Shown here: in pieces, positions 8,890-17,327 of the stretch
How the letters are laid out: each line of letters starts with the position of its first letter
How positions within the stretch are numbered: the first letter of the stretch is position 1
NCBI GenBank assembly: GCA_009886115.1
Contig: VFJJ01000001.1
Location: 1-64,000, forward strand
Length of the DNA: 64,000 bases
Reading direction: 5' to 3'
Source of the DNA: Actinomycetota bacterium
Lineage (GTDB): Bacteria; Actinomycetota; Acidimicrobiia; IMCC26256; VFJJ01
Program-made: the position numbers and the translations under genes
Notes under the pieces: generated by a model
Databases searched by the model: none
What the model was told of the DNA's origin: nothing
What the model saw: only the letters and a program-made list of their open reading frames with translations

Positions 8890-10323
8890 GTGGGAGCGAG
8901 CGACGGTGTCGGTGGGGACGAGAGCGATGAGGCCCGGCTCGTCCGGTGGATCGAACGGGAGCTGCGGGGCACCGTGAGGGGGATCACCCGGATCGCTCGC
9001 TGGCGGCCGGCATGGGACATCGACGTGGAGATCGGCGGCCGGGTCGTCGCTCTTCACGCTCGAGGTGAGCGTGAACGGTCGATGCTCATGCCGTTCCGCA
9101 TCGCCGACGAGGCGGTGGTGCACGATCTGCTGGAGGCGCACGGGCTACCCGTCCCCCACGCCTACGGCATCTGCGACGACCCGAGGACCCTCGTGATGGA
9201 CCGGCTGCCCGGTCACGTCGAGATGTCGTTTGCTTCGAGCGACACTGAGCGAGAGCGACTGATCGACGAGTACCTCGAGCTCCTCGCCCGGGTGTACTCG
9301 ATCCCCGTTCCTGCGGCCGCCGCGTCCGGTCTCGACGTGCCCGCCGACGACGCCGCGACGGCGCTCGGGTACTTCCGGCGGATCGAGGCCGACTACGACC
9401 CGCTGATGGCGGAGTTACCGGTCGACCCGATGGTCGCGTTCTTCCGCCGGTGGCTGACGGAGCACGCCCCGCCCGGCCGCCATGGCCAGGCTCGCTTCAT
9501 CCTCTACGACGCCTTCCAGTTCATGTTCGCCGACGGACGGATCACCGGTCTGCTCGACTTCGAGCTGGCCCATGTCGGCGATCCGATGATGGACCTCGCG
9601 GCACTGCGGGTGCGCGACACCATCAAGAGCATCGGCGATCTCGCCAAGCTGGCGGCACGCTACGAGCGGATCACCGGCATTACCGTCGACCACGACGTCG
9701 TCGAGTACCACTGCGTGCTCTACAACGTGCTGTCGGTGATCTCGACCCGACCGGCACTGGCCGTTCCGGCGCCCGGCACCGACTGGTTGTCGTACCTCGC
9801 CTGGTACACCAACGGCGCCCGCTGGGCCTTCGAGGTGATCGCCGAGATGGGCGGCTACGAGCTCGCACCGGTGGCGATCCCCGAGCCCCGCCCGACCCGC
9901 CACGCGCCCGCCGTGCGTCATCTGGTGGACGGTCTCCGCACAGCCAGCGCTCCGGCGACCGGTGCGGAATACGAACGTGTGGCCCTGGGCAAGTTGGCGA
10001 ACCACCTCCGGCGCCTCGACGAGGTCGGGCCGGCCTTCGACGAGGCCGATGTACGGGACCTGGCCGAGGTGCTGGGCCACCGCCCCGAACCCGGCGACGC
10101 CGACGCCGCGCTCATCGACCTCGTGAACGATGCCGGACCAGGGCGCGAGGAGGAGCTCGTCCGTTTGCTTGACGCGCGGGCGCAGCGCATGCAGCTGACG
10201 TTGGCGTCGCCGAGCTCGCTCATGGTGCGCCATCCGAAGCTCCGGAGCCTGCGCGCCGACCGTCCATCGGTGCGCGGCGCCGACGACAGTTGGCCCGCCG
10301 GCGCCATCCCGGGGACCGCCTGA
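8890..10323 (+). CDS. APH-fold phosphotransferase-like protein
   Basis: The GTG at 8890 with GGAG six bases upstream is taken as start (477 residues). The protein is an aminoglycoside-phosphotransferase-fold member of the group found in acyl-CoA catabolic clusters. The C-lobe reads FILYDAFQFMF followed by TGLLDFELAHVGDPMMDLA; the Mg-binding Asp of LDFE is intact, but the catalytic loop, normally HGDxxxxN, is YDAFQFM, keeping the Asp and losing the Asn. The same change is seen in the relative at 50454, so it is a subfamily trait rather than a random mutation. Whether it phosphorylates anything is unclear. It is divergent from the SDR at 7883. Confidence 0.85.
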   Translation: MGASDGVGGDESDEARLVRWIERELRGTVRGITRIARWRPAWDIDVEIGGRVVALHARGERERSMLMPFRIADEAVVHDLLEAHGLPVPHAYGICDDPRTLVMDRLPGHVEMSFASSDTERERLIDEYLELLARVYSIPVPAAAASGLDVPADDAATALGYFRRIEADYDPLMAELPVDPMVAFFRRWLTEHAPPGRHGQARFILYDAFQFMFADGRITGLLDFELAHVGDPMMDLAALRVRDTIKSIGDLAKLAARYERITGITVDHDVVEYHCVLYNVLSVISTRPALAVPAPGTDWLSYLAWYTNGARWAFEVIAEMGGYELAPVAIPEPRPTRHAPAVRHLVDGLRTASAPATGAEYERVALGKLANHLRRLDEVGPAFDEADVRDLAEVLGHRPEPGDADAALIDLVNDAGPGREEELVRLLDARAQRMQLTLASPSSLMVRHPKLRSLRADRPSVRGADDSWPAGAIPGTA

Positions 10324-10349
10324 CACCGAGCGCGCCGATCGCTCGCGTC

Positions 10350-11561
10350 TCAGGGGAGGACGAGGGGCAGGGTTTCCCAGCCTCGGACGGTTGAGGTGGG
10401 CGCGAGCCGGGCGTCGTCGAGGTCGACGTCCCACTCGGGGAAACGTGACAGGAGCTCGTCGAGGGCGACGTGTCCTTCGAGACGGGCCAGGGCGGCTCCG
10501 AGGCAGAAGTGCGGACCGAAGCCGAACGTCAGGTGCGAGCTGATCGTGCGGTGGATGTCGAACCGGTCCGGGTCGTCATACATGCGGTCGTCGCGATTGG
10601 CGGCGCCGGGCAGGAACAAGATGGCGGCACCTTCGGGGAGGGTGTGGCCGTGGAGCTCGGTCTCGGTGGCGACGCACCGGCCGACATGGGGGGCCGGGGG
10701 TTCGAAGCGGAGGATCTCCTCGATGGCGTTGGGGATGAGGGATCGGTCGGCGACGAGCTCTCGGCGTTGATCGGGATGCTCGGCGAGCACCTTGGCCGTC
10801 CATCCGATGAGGCGGGTGGTGGTCTCATTGCCGGCGCCGGCGACCACCTCGACGTAGGTGAGGACCTCCTGGCGGCTGAGGCGTCGGCGGGCACCGGTCT
10901 CGTCCTCGAACTCGGCGTTCATCAGGTCGGTCATGATGTCGTCGGACGGGTGCTCGGCTCGCCAATCGAGGTAGTCGGCGAACATGGCGCCGGTGACGAA
11001 GCTCTCCTGCGAGACCTTCATCGCCTCGCCCGCCTGGGTTCGTAGGTTGGCGTCGGTGCGGTCACGGATGGCTTCCTGGTCGGCCTCGGGGATACCGATG
11101 AGCATCCCGATCACACGCATCGGCATGCGGGCGGCCAGCTCCGCGACGATGTCGAAGCGATCGGCCCCGACGAGCGGGTCGAGGCACGCGGCGGTGAAGG
11201 CGCGGATCTGCGGCTCGAGCGCGGCCACCTTCCTCGGGGTGAACACCCGGGACATGAGGCCCCGGTGGATGGTGTGGGTCGGCGGATCCTCGAAGATCAC
11301 GATGCCGGACGGCATCTGGATGTTGGCCTTGATGAGCTCGAGGATGCCTCCACGCCCGGAGATGAACGTCGCCCGGTCGACGAGGCCCCGTTCGACGTCG
11401 GCGTACCGGCTCACGGCGTAGAAATCGTGCTGCTCGTTGTAGTACAGCGGCGCTTCGTCACGGAGTCGACGGAACGTCGGATACGGATCGGCGTTGATCT
11501 CGACGTCGTACGGGTCATAAGCGACGTCGTGGAGATCGCTTCGTTGCGTGGTCGGCGGCAC
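10350..11561 (-). CDS. Cytochrome P450 (paralogue of the 5013 gene)
   Basis: A 403-residue P450 with a GTG start behind AAGGAG. Motifs: I-helix AGAGNETTTR, EEILR, and heme loop FGFGPHFCLG with Cys353. It is the last gene of a minus-strand operon after the Liv-type binding protein (12394) and the crotonase (11586), with only 24 bases from the crotonase stop. The close similarity to the P450 at 5013 suggests duplication and related substrates. The operon suggests that the oxygenated product, or its precursor, is handled as a CoA thioester. Confidence 0.95.
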   Translation of the reverse strand: MPPTTQRSDLHDVAYDPYDVEINADPYPTFRRLRDEAPLYYNEQHDFYAVSRYADVERGLVDRATFISGRGGILELIKANIQMPSGIVIFEDPPTHTIHRGLMSRVFTPRKVAALEPQIRAFTAACLDPLVGADRFDIVAELAARMPMRVIGMLIGIPEADQEAIRDRTDANLRTQAGEAMKVSQESFVTGAMFADYLDWRAEHPSDDIMTDLMNAEFEDETGARRRLSRQEVLTYVEVVAGAGNETTTRLIGWTAKVLAEHPDQRRELVADRSLIPNAIEEILRFEPPAPHVGRCVATETELHGHTLPEGAAILFLPGAANRDDRMYDDPDRFDIHRTISSHLTFGFGPHFCLGAALARLEGHVALDELLSRFPEWDVDLDDARLAPTSTVRGWETLPLVLP

Positions 11562-11585
11562 TGTCGGCTCCTTACCTCAGAGGGC

Positions 11586-12341
11586 TCAGCGGGCCGTCCA
11601 CCGAGGTGGACGCTTCTCGAGGAACGCCAGCACGCCCTCGCGCTGGTCCTCGGTACCGGCGATCGCCTGCATCGCCCGCTGCGTCGCCTCCCAGCCGTCG
11701 CCGTCGCTCGCGCTGATGATCTCGTCGATCGCCCGCAGGCACGCCTGCACCGACATCGGTGCGTTCGTGCAGATCCGCTCGGCCAGAGCCACCGCGGCGT
11801 CGACCGCAGCGCCCGGCTCGGTCAACTCGTTCACCACGCCGGCCGCATGCAAGCGGGCAGCCGACATCGGCATCCCCGTGAGAACCATCTCGCGCGCCAG
11901 GTTGAGGGGCAGCGCCCGGGGAGCCCGGAAGAGCCCGGCACATGTCGGCAGGAGGCCCCGGGCCACCTCCGGCAGACCGAACGTGGCTTCGCGGGAGGCG
12001 ACGACGAGGTCGCAGGCGAGCACGATCTCGAAGCCCCCGCCGAGCGCGAACCCCTCCACCGCGGCGATCAACGGCTTGGAGCGCTTCCGGCGGATGATCC
12101 CGTACTCGCCGCCGCGTTCGGTCAGATAGTCGCCGTTGCTCGTGAGATCGCTGCCCGCGCTGAACACCATGGCGGTGCCGGTGAGCACGCCGGCCCAGAG
12201 CTCTGGATCGTCGTCGATCATCGAGAGCGCAGCATCGAGCTCGTCGGCGAGAGCCCGGTCGATCGCGTTGCGCTTGTGGTAACGGTTCATCGCCACGACC
12301 ATCACATGGCCGATACGGGTCGTGGTCACGAGATCGCTCAT
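11586..12341 (-). CDS. Enoyl-CoA hydratase/isomerase (crotonase) family protein
   Basis: A 251-residue crotonase-fold protein. The oxyanion-hole segments are visible: the CoA-binding stretch ending FSAGSDL, and EGFALGGGFEIVLACD. The family helix FGLPEVARGLLP follows. It would act on a CoA thioester (hydration, isomerisation or C-C cleavage); the specific reaction cannot be assigned. It sits in the middle of a three-gene minus-strand operon between the signal-less binding protein and a P450, with 52 and 24 base gaps. Confidence 0.9.
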   Translation of the reverse strand: MSDLVTTTRIGHVMVVAMNRYHKRNAIDRALADELDAALSMIDDDPELWAGVLTGTAMVFSAGSDLTSNGDYLTERGGEYGIIRRKRSKPLIAAVEGFALGGGFEIVLACDLVVASREATFGLPEVARGLLPTCAGLFRAPRALPLNLAREMVLTGMPMSAARLHAAGVVNELTEPGAAVDAAVALAERICTNAPMSVQACLRAIDEIISASDGDGWEATQRAMQAIAGTEDQREGVLAFLEKRPPRWTAR

Positions 12342-12393
12342 GTGGTCACCTGGGTGGGAGAGTTACTGGGGGCGTTGGGCGCGCATACCGGGG

Positions 12394-13527
12394 CTACGAG
12401 GTCCAGACCTTGGGCTCGCGCAGGTGACCGCGCAGATGGGTCTTCATCGGATCGACGTCGTCGAACTGGCGGGCGACGAGATAACCGGTTCCCATCCAAC
12501 CCCGCCGGGTCCACTTACCGTACGAGATGCGGGTTCCCGGGGCGCCACTGGCTGCCGGCAGCATCTTCACCCGTTCGAGCGACTCGCAGACCCCACGCGG
12601 CGAAAGCGGCTTGGCATCGGCGAGAGCGTTCACGACGATGGTGGCGAAGTCGCGCGACACGCCGGGCGTGTAATAGGCCGGGCGACGGCCGTAGCGCTGC
12701 TCGAACCGGTCGAGGAACTCCACGGCGAGCGGGTTCTGCTCGTCGTAGAGATCGAGCCCGATCCAACCGAGGTACGCCTCTCTCACCGAGCGCGAGATGA
12801 ACGCGTCCTGCCAGGCGGTGCCGGTGTAACGGGGCGGCGACCAGTCGAGCTCGGCCAGCGCCGCGTTGAGCCGCACCACACCGAAGCCGAAGCCCAGGCT
12901 CACGATGGCATCGGGGGCGGCCGCGTGCAGACGGGCTGCGGTGGCTGACATGTCGTGGTCGGTGGTGGGGATGCGCTCCTCGATCACGAGCGTGAGGCCC
13001 TCGACCTTGGCGGCCCGGCGCAAGAAGCCGAGGTACTGCTCGCCGATGAGTGACTCCTCGACCAGCACGGCGACGCGACGGTGGCCGGCGTGGGCCATGA
13101 GGTTGGCGAGCACGTACGGCTCGTCGGGCAACGAGCCGGACGACAGGCCGAAGGTCCACTGGCCGAGCCAGTCGTCGCTCCCGCACCACGAGATCGCCGG
13201 CGTCCGGCCTTCTCGCTCCAGGTACTCACGAATGGGGATGGCGTTCTCCGACACCATGGGGCCGATGATGACGAGGCACCCTTGGTCGACCAGCGCCCGG
13301 GTCGCGTCGATCGCCGACTTCACGGAGCCCCGCGGCAGCCCCTCGCCCGTGCGGAACACGACCTCGACGGGACGGTCGAGCAACCCCGACGAGTGGGCGT
13401 CGTCGAAGACGAGCTGGATCGAGTCGAAGAAGTCGCGCTCGAAGTTCCACTCGTCGGGCGCAGGCGGGAACACGAAGTCGAACAAGACCCCGACCTTGAT
13501 CGACTGCTTCGCTCCGGCGATCGACAC
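12394..13527 (-). CDS. Liv/Leu-type periplasmic-binding fold protein lacking a signal peptide
   Basis: A 377-residue type I periplasmic-binding-fold protein of the branched-chain amino acid binding kind (IKVGVLFDF at strand 1, CLVIIGPMVSENA, RRVAVLVEESLIGEQYLGFL, DAIVSLGFG). Unlike transporter-bound members it begins MSIAGAKQSIKVGV with no hydrophobic signal, lipobox or Tat motif, so it should be cytosolic. No permease or ATPase gene is next to it; instead it leads an operon with a crotonase and a P450. It may be a cytosolic ligand sensor or an enzyme-linked carrier, or it may serve a distant transporter if the true N-terminus is different. The upstream 340 bases show no alternative signal-bearing start in frame. 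Confidence 0.85.
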   Translation of the reverse strand: MSIAGAKQSIKVGVLFDFVFPPAPDEWNFERDFFDSIQLVFDDAHSSGLLDRPVEVVFRTGEGLPRGSVKSAIDATRALVDQGCLVIIGPMVSENAIPIREYLEREGRTPAISWCGSDDWLGQWTFGLSSGSLPDEPYVLANLMAHAGHRRVAVLVEESLIGEQYLGFLRRAAKVEGLTLVIEERIPTTDHDMSATAARLHAAAPDAIVSLGFGFGVVRLNAALAELDWSPPRYTGTAWQDAFISRSVREAYLGWIGLDLYDEQNPLAVEFLDRFEQRYGRRPAYYTPGVSRDFATIVVNALADAKPLSPRGVCESLERVKMLPAASGAPGTRISYGKWTRRGWMGTGYLVARQFDDVDPMKTHLRGHLREPKVWTS

Positions 13528-13870
13528 AGCGCACCCTTCCCTCAGCCCTCGTGATCACGGTTCGGGGCGTGCTCGGCCATCGCCCTCGGCCGGATCGTAC
13601 GGCGTCCCTGGTCTCCGGTGCCTCTGGTGCGACACGGCCCAGCGAGCGAGCACGGTGAACCGGTATCAGGAGGAGGATCCGAGATCGGCTACGGCGCCGT
13701 GATCGAGGTCGGTCAGGCTCAACCCCGGCGACTCGAGGGGTGGAGCCGCCGACGTCTACGAGCGCACCGTCTCTGACGTCTATTCGTATCTGTCCGGCCG
13801 GGTTGAGTTTGAACCAGATAGTCTCGAGTTTTCCCTTGTGTTTGTTGGGGATTCTGGTATCATCGAACAT
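13528..13870. other. 343-base divergent intergenic region
   Basis: No gene was recognised between the minus-strand binding-protein gene and the plus-strand HNH gene. The right end contains the HNH promoter (see 13836-13863) and the LexA box, which runs into the coding sequence. The rest has no clear motif beyond short GC-rich hairpins. Confidence 0.6.
13836..13863 (+). promoter_or_regulatory. Promoter of the HNH gene, probably leaderless
   Basis: TTGTGT at 13836-13841, a 16-base spacer, and TATCAT at 13858-13863 give a good sigma-70-type promoter. The expected start of transcription, seven to eight bases after the -10 box, falls on the ATG at 13871, and no ribosome-binding site precedes that ATG. 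A leaderless message is therefore likely. Confidence 0.6.
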
Positions 13871-13878
13871 ATGTTCGA
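13863..13878. promoter_or_regulatory. LexA (SOS) box overlapping the HNH start codon
   Basis: The sequence TCGAACATATGTTCGA is an exact match to the actinobacterial/mycobacterial SOS box TCGAAC-N4-GTTCGA. It begins at the last base of the -10 box and contains the ATG start codon (13871-13873), so bound LexA would cover the transcription start. Several mycobacterial 13E12-family genes are known to carry such boxes. Confidence 0.9.
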
Positions 13879-15052
13879 GGTGTTGCGAGAGGCAGTCGAG
13901 ACACTGGAGATACCGGCCACCGGCGATGCGCTGCGCGCGGTGTGGCGCCTGGTGGATCAGGTCACGGCCCGGGCCAGGGAAGCGACGGCCGAGTTCGACG
14001 CGCTCGACGGTCCGGCCGCCGAGGGAGCGTTGTCGACGGGGTCGTGGTTGAAGCACCACACGGGGATGGACGACGCGGTTGCCGGCCGGCACCTGAAGGC
14101 CGGGCGACGGTTGCGGCACTGGCCGGTCACCGCGGCGGCGGCACGATCCGGGGAGCTGTCGGCTTCGCAGGTTGAGGTGATCTGCGCCCAGGTACCCGCC
14201 CGTTCAGTCGAACGGTGGGCCGAGCATGAGGCGATCATGGTTCCCGAGATGATCGGTGGCGACGTTGCCCAGTCCAGGGTGGCGATGACCCGGTGGCGGC
14301 AGCTCATCGACGGTGTCGACGACGAGAAACCGCCGGTCGAACGGAACGATCTGTATCTGTCGGTTCTGCCTGATGGCCGCCAGCGAATCGACGGGAACCT
14401 CGACCACAAGACCGGTGCCGTGGTCGGCGACGCGATCCGGGCCGCGATGCGTCCCGACCTCGAGGGTGAACCCGAGCGCACACCGTCCCGCCGGCGCGCT
14501 GACGCGCTCGGTGATATCTGCGCCTTCTGGCTCGCCCACCAGAGCACCCCACCCACGGCCCGGCAACGACCCAGCGCGCACGTCGTGATCGACTGGGATG
14601 CGCTCGCCGGCTCGGGTCGACCCGGGACGAGTCACTGGGCCGACGGGACCCCGATCTCCAACGCGGCGATCGCCCAGGTGCTGTGCGACGCCAACGTCCA
14701 CCGGCTCATCGTCACCGGCGTCAGCACCATCCTCGATTACGGGCGAGGCACGAAAGCCGTCCCGCCCAACCTCTGGATCGTCATCGCGTTACGCGACCGG
14801 CACTGCCGCTTCCCGGGATGTGACGTTCCGAGCCCCCGTTGCGACGCGCACCATGTCGTGCACTGGCTCCACGGTGGCCCCACGAATCCGACCAATATCG
14901 TGCTGCTGTGCGAACGGCATCACACGGTCATCCACCTTCCCGGCTATCAGATGAAGCTTCTCCCTGACGCCACCGTCGAGGTCACCCTCCCCACCGGCCG
15001 CACCCTCACCAGCCACCCACCACCCCTCACCGGAACAGGCGCGGGACCATGA
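13871..15052 (+). CDS. HNH endonuclease, 13E12/DUF222 repeat family
   Basis: A 393-residue protein with the DUF222 N-terminal region and a C-terminal HNH nuclease module at about residues 311-352 (CRFPGCDVPSPRC, then DAHHVVHWLHGG, PTNIVLLCERHHTVIH). The paired Cys residues suggest a structural zinc. The start at 13871 is preferred over 13838 because the promoter and LexA box place transcription there. This family is spread in multiple copies through actinobacterial genomes; its role is unknown, but it is presumed DNA-directed. The overlap with a perfect LexA box says it is switched on by DNA damage. It is not visibly part of an operon. Confidence 0.9.
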   Translation: MFEVLREAVETLEIPATGDALRAVWRLVDQVTARAREATAEFDALDGPAAEGALSTGSWLKHHTGMDDAVAGRHLKAGRRLRHWPVTAAAARSGELSASQVEVICAQVPARSVERWAEHEAIMVPEMIGGDVAQSRVAMTRWRQLIDGVDDEKPPVERNDLYLSVLPDGRQRIDGNLDHKTGAVVGDAIRAAMRPDLEGEPERTPSRRRADALGDICAFWLAHQSTPPTARQRPSAHVVIDWDALAGSGRPGTSHWADGTPISNAAIAQVLCDANVHRLIVTGVSTILDYGRGTKAVPPNLWIVIALRDRHCRFPGCDVPSPRCDAHHVVHWLHGGPTNPTNIVLLCERHHTVIHLPGYQMKLLPDATVEVTLPTGRTLTSHPPPLTGTGAGP

Positions 15053-15206
15053 GACGATGGGGTTCTCGCGCCGGGTCGATTTTGTCGCGGCGTGGTCGGC
15101 ATGTGAGAGTGAGTGCTCTCGAGCGAGGAGGGGCCATGTGCGCCGTTGTCATGAGCGCCGACGAGGCTGCGGGGTTGCCGACCGCGCACTCGACGGGGGA
15201 GCTGCC

Positions 15207-16184
15207 GTGATCCGTTGGGGGATCGCCGGTCCGGGGGACATCGCCGATCGCTTCGCGCAAGCGATGTCGCGCGTCGATGACGGGCAGGTGGTGGCCGTGG
15301 CGTCGCGCTCGGCCGATCGGGCGAACGTCTTCGCCGATCGCTACGACGTAACCGGCCGGTACGATGATTACCGGGCCCTCGCCGACGACCCGACCGTCGA
15401 TGCCGTCTACGTGGCGACGCCGCACACGCGCCACGAGGCCGACACGTTGATGTACCTCGATGCCGGCAAGCACGTGCTGTGCGAGAAGCCGTTCGCCCTC
15501 AACGCCACGCAGGCCCGGCACATGGTCGAGGCCGCCGCCGACGCCGGCGTGTTCTTGATGGAGGCGATCTGGAGCCGCTTCCTGCCCTCGTACCGGACCC
15601 TCGTCGAGGTGATCGGCGTCGGGCGCATCGGCACGCCGCTGCAGGTCGACGCCGACTTCGGTCGCCGCATGCCCGTCGACCCCACCCATCGCATGTTCGA
15701 CCTCCACCAGGGTGGCGGCGCCCTGCTCGACCTCGGCATCTACCCGATCCAGCTCTGCACGCTGGTGCTCGGACCGATCGAGCACGTCGTCGCTGCAGGG
15801 ATCCTGGGCGAGACCGGGGTCGACGAGCAGGTCGCCGCGGTCCTGCGCCACGAGCGCGGTGGGATCGGGGTCGTCAAGGCGGCGATCAGGGCGCCGCTGA
15901 CCTGCACCGCCCGCATCAACGGTACCGACGGGTGGATCGAGCTGCCGGCCTTCATGCACTGCCCGGTCTCGTTCTCGATCGGCGCGTACGGCGCCGACCC
16001 TGAGGTCGTCGATTGCGCGTTCGAGGGAGACGGGCTCGAGTTTGAGATCGCCGAGGTGCACCGCTGCCTCGCCGCCGGTCTCACCGAGAGCCCGACCATG
16101 CCACTCGCCGAGACCGTGGCCCTGGCCGCCACGATGGACGACATCCGCTCCCAGATCGGGCTCGTATATCCGGCCGAGTGCTGA
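15207..16184 (+). CDS. GFO/IDH/MocA family oxidoreductase
   Basis: The GTG at 15207 is chosen because a GGGGGAG site ends five bases upstream and the Rossmann strand starts immediately (IRWGIAGPGDIADRF); the longer frame from 15057 adds junk. The 325-residue protein has the nucleotide loop, the family signature CEKPFALN, and the second-domain motif GGGALLDLGIYPI. Members oxidise or reduce sugar-like and cyclic hydroxyl groups with NAD(P). It stands alone, convergent with the SMP-30 remnant. Confidence 0.9.
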   Translation: MIRWGIAGPGDIADRFAQAMSRVDDGQVVAVASRSADRANVFADRYDVTGRYDDYRALADDPTVDAVYVATPHTRHEADTLMYLDAGKHVLCEKPFALNATQARHMVEAAADAGVFLMEAIWSRFLPSYRTLVEVIGVGRIGTPLQVDADFGRRMPVDPTHRMFDLHQGGGALLDLGIYPIQLCTLVLGPIEHVVAAGILGETGVDEQVAAVLRHERGGIGVVKAAIRAPLTCTARINGTDGWIELPAFMHCPVSFSIGAYGADPEVVDCAFEGDGLEFEIAEVHRCLAAGLTESPTMPLAETVALAATMDDIRSQIGLVYPAEC

Positions 16185-16239
16185 AGCGCCACGGACGTCT
16201 CCATGTCCACCGTTGTCCGGCTTCGTTCGCGATGTACCC

Positions 16240-16431
16240 CCCTGAGGCGCCGTTGGGCCCGCCACCGCACTCGCCCACCACGACCCAGGTCCCGTCGGGC
16301 AGCACCCGGCTGAGCGCACCACCCTCGATCTCGACCACGAGCACCGTTCCGGCCTCGGCCGCAACGGGCCCTTCGGGGAACCGCAACCCCGTGGTCGCCG
16401 TCCGCAGCGATGCCATGTCGAACGTCGTCAT
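16240..16431 (-). pseudogene. SMP-30/gluconolactonase remnant (N-terminal ~63 codons)
   Basis: The first ~63 codons match the start of SMP-30/gluconolactonase-family lactonases (TGLRFPEGPVAAEAG, VLVVEIEGGALSRVLPDGTW, GGGPNGA). After GPNGA the similarity ends and the frame runs antisense into the MocA gene. Family members are about 300 residues, so some 80% of the gene is gone. Its ATG overlaps the stop of the SDR at 16428 (ATGA), showing that it was the last gene of this operon. The fragment cannot encode a working six-bladed propeller. Confidence 0.75.
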
Positions 16432-17327
16432 CGGGGCACGCTCCCGGTGGCCCCGGTGGTCTCGGTGACGCCGCTGTGGGACGGATCATGCTCCGGCATG
16501 TGCGCCTGCATCATCGCCGTGCCGAAGTCGTCGAAGGTGTGGGGGAGATCGCCGATCGGCGCGGTGGGCATCACCGCGATCGTCTCGTACTGGTAGCCCG
16601 CGGGAAGGGTCACCGCAGCGACGACCGCATCGGCGACCATCTCGGGCGTCATGAGCCCGGCATGACGCAAGAGACCGCGGCGGAACCAGTGCTCGCTCGC
16701 CGGGCCCATCCGCCCGGTCGTGAGCTCGCGGGTCGCGAAGTCGGTTCCGCCGGTCTCGCCGCAGCGCAGCATCGTGACGCGTATGCCCGTGCCTTCGAGC
16801 TCCAGGCGCAGCGTGCGGGCCGCCTGCTCGACTCCGGCGTTCGCCGCGGCGTACGGGAGGTGGAACGGCCAGGGCTGCACCGCGGCCAACGACGTGATGA
16901 AGAGGATGTCGCCGCCGTTGCCTCCCCGGCGCATGGTCTGGATGCCCAGACGAGCCATGTAGAGCGACCCGAGCAGCTTCGTCGCGACCTCGGCCTCGAT
17001 CTCCTCGGGTGAGAAGTCGTCGAGCGGACCGTAGCGAGCCGTCGCTGCGTTGTTGACCACGACAGAGATCGCGCCCAGCTCGACTTCGACGGCGCCGAAG
17101 AAGCGCTCCACCGACGCCGGGTCGGTGACGTCGAGCGGATGAGCCGCACAGGTGCCGCCCGCCTGCTCGACGAGCGCTGCGGTGTCGGCGAGGAGCTCGA
17201 CACGTCGGCCGCCGACGCCGACCCGCCAGCCCAGCGAGCCGAGCTTGGCGGCGATCGCCTGGCCGATACCCGTCCCCGCACCGCTGATCACCGCGACGCG
17301 ATCACGTTTCCGATCGAGCTCGGTCAT
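16428..17327 (-). CDS. Short-chain dehydrogenase/reductase with Asn in place of catalytic Lys
   Basis: A 299-residue SDR. The cofactor loop SGAGTGIG (15-22) and NNAA (92-95) are present, as are Ser146 and Tyr159. The catalytic YxxxK is YAAAN, with Asn163 where the essential Lys should be, and the codon AAC is unambiguous. The enzyme may be inactive, or may use a different mechanism or role. It overlaps the upstream LLM gene by four bases (ATGA at 17324-17327) and the downstream SMP-30 remnant likewise, so translation is coupled. Confidence 0.85.
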   Translation of the reverse strand: MTELDRKRDRVAVISGAGTGIGQAIAAKLGSLGWRVGVGGRRVELLADTAALVEQAGGTCAAHPLDVTDPASVERFFGAVEVELGAISVVVNNAATARYGPLDDFSPEEIEAEVATKLLGSLYMARLGIQTMRRGGNGGDILFITSLAAVQPWPFHLPYAAANAGVEQAARTLRLELEGTGIRVTMLRCGETGGTDFATRELTTGRMGPASEHWFRRGLLRHAGLMTPEMVADAVVAAVTLPAGYQYETIAVMPTAPIGDLPHTFDDFGTAMMQAHMPEHDPSHSGVTETTGATGSVPR

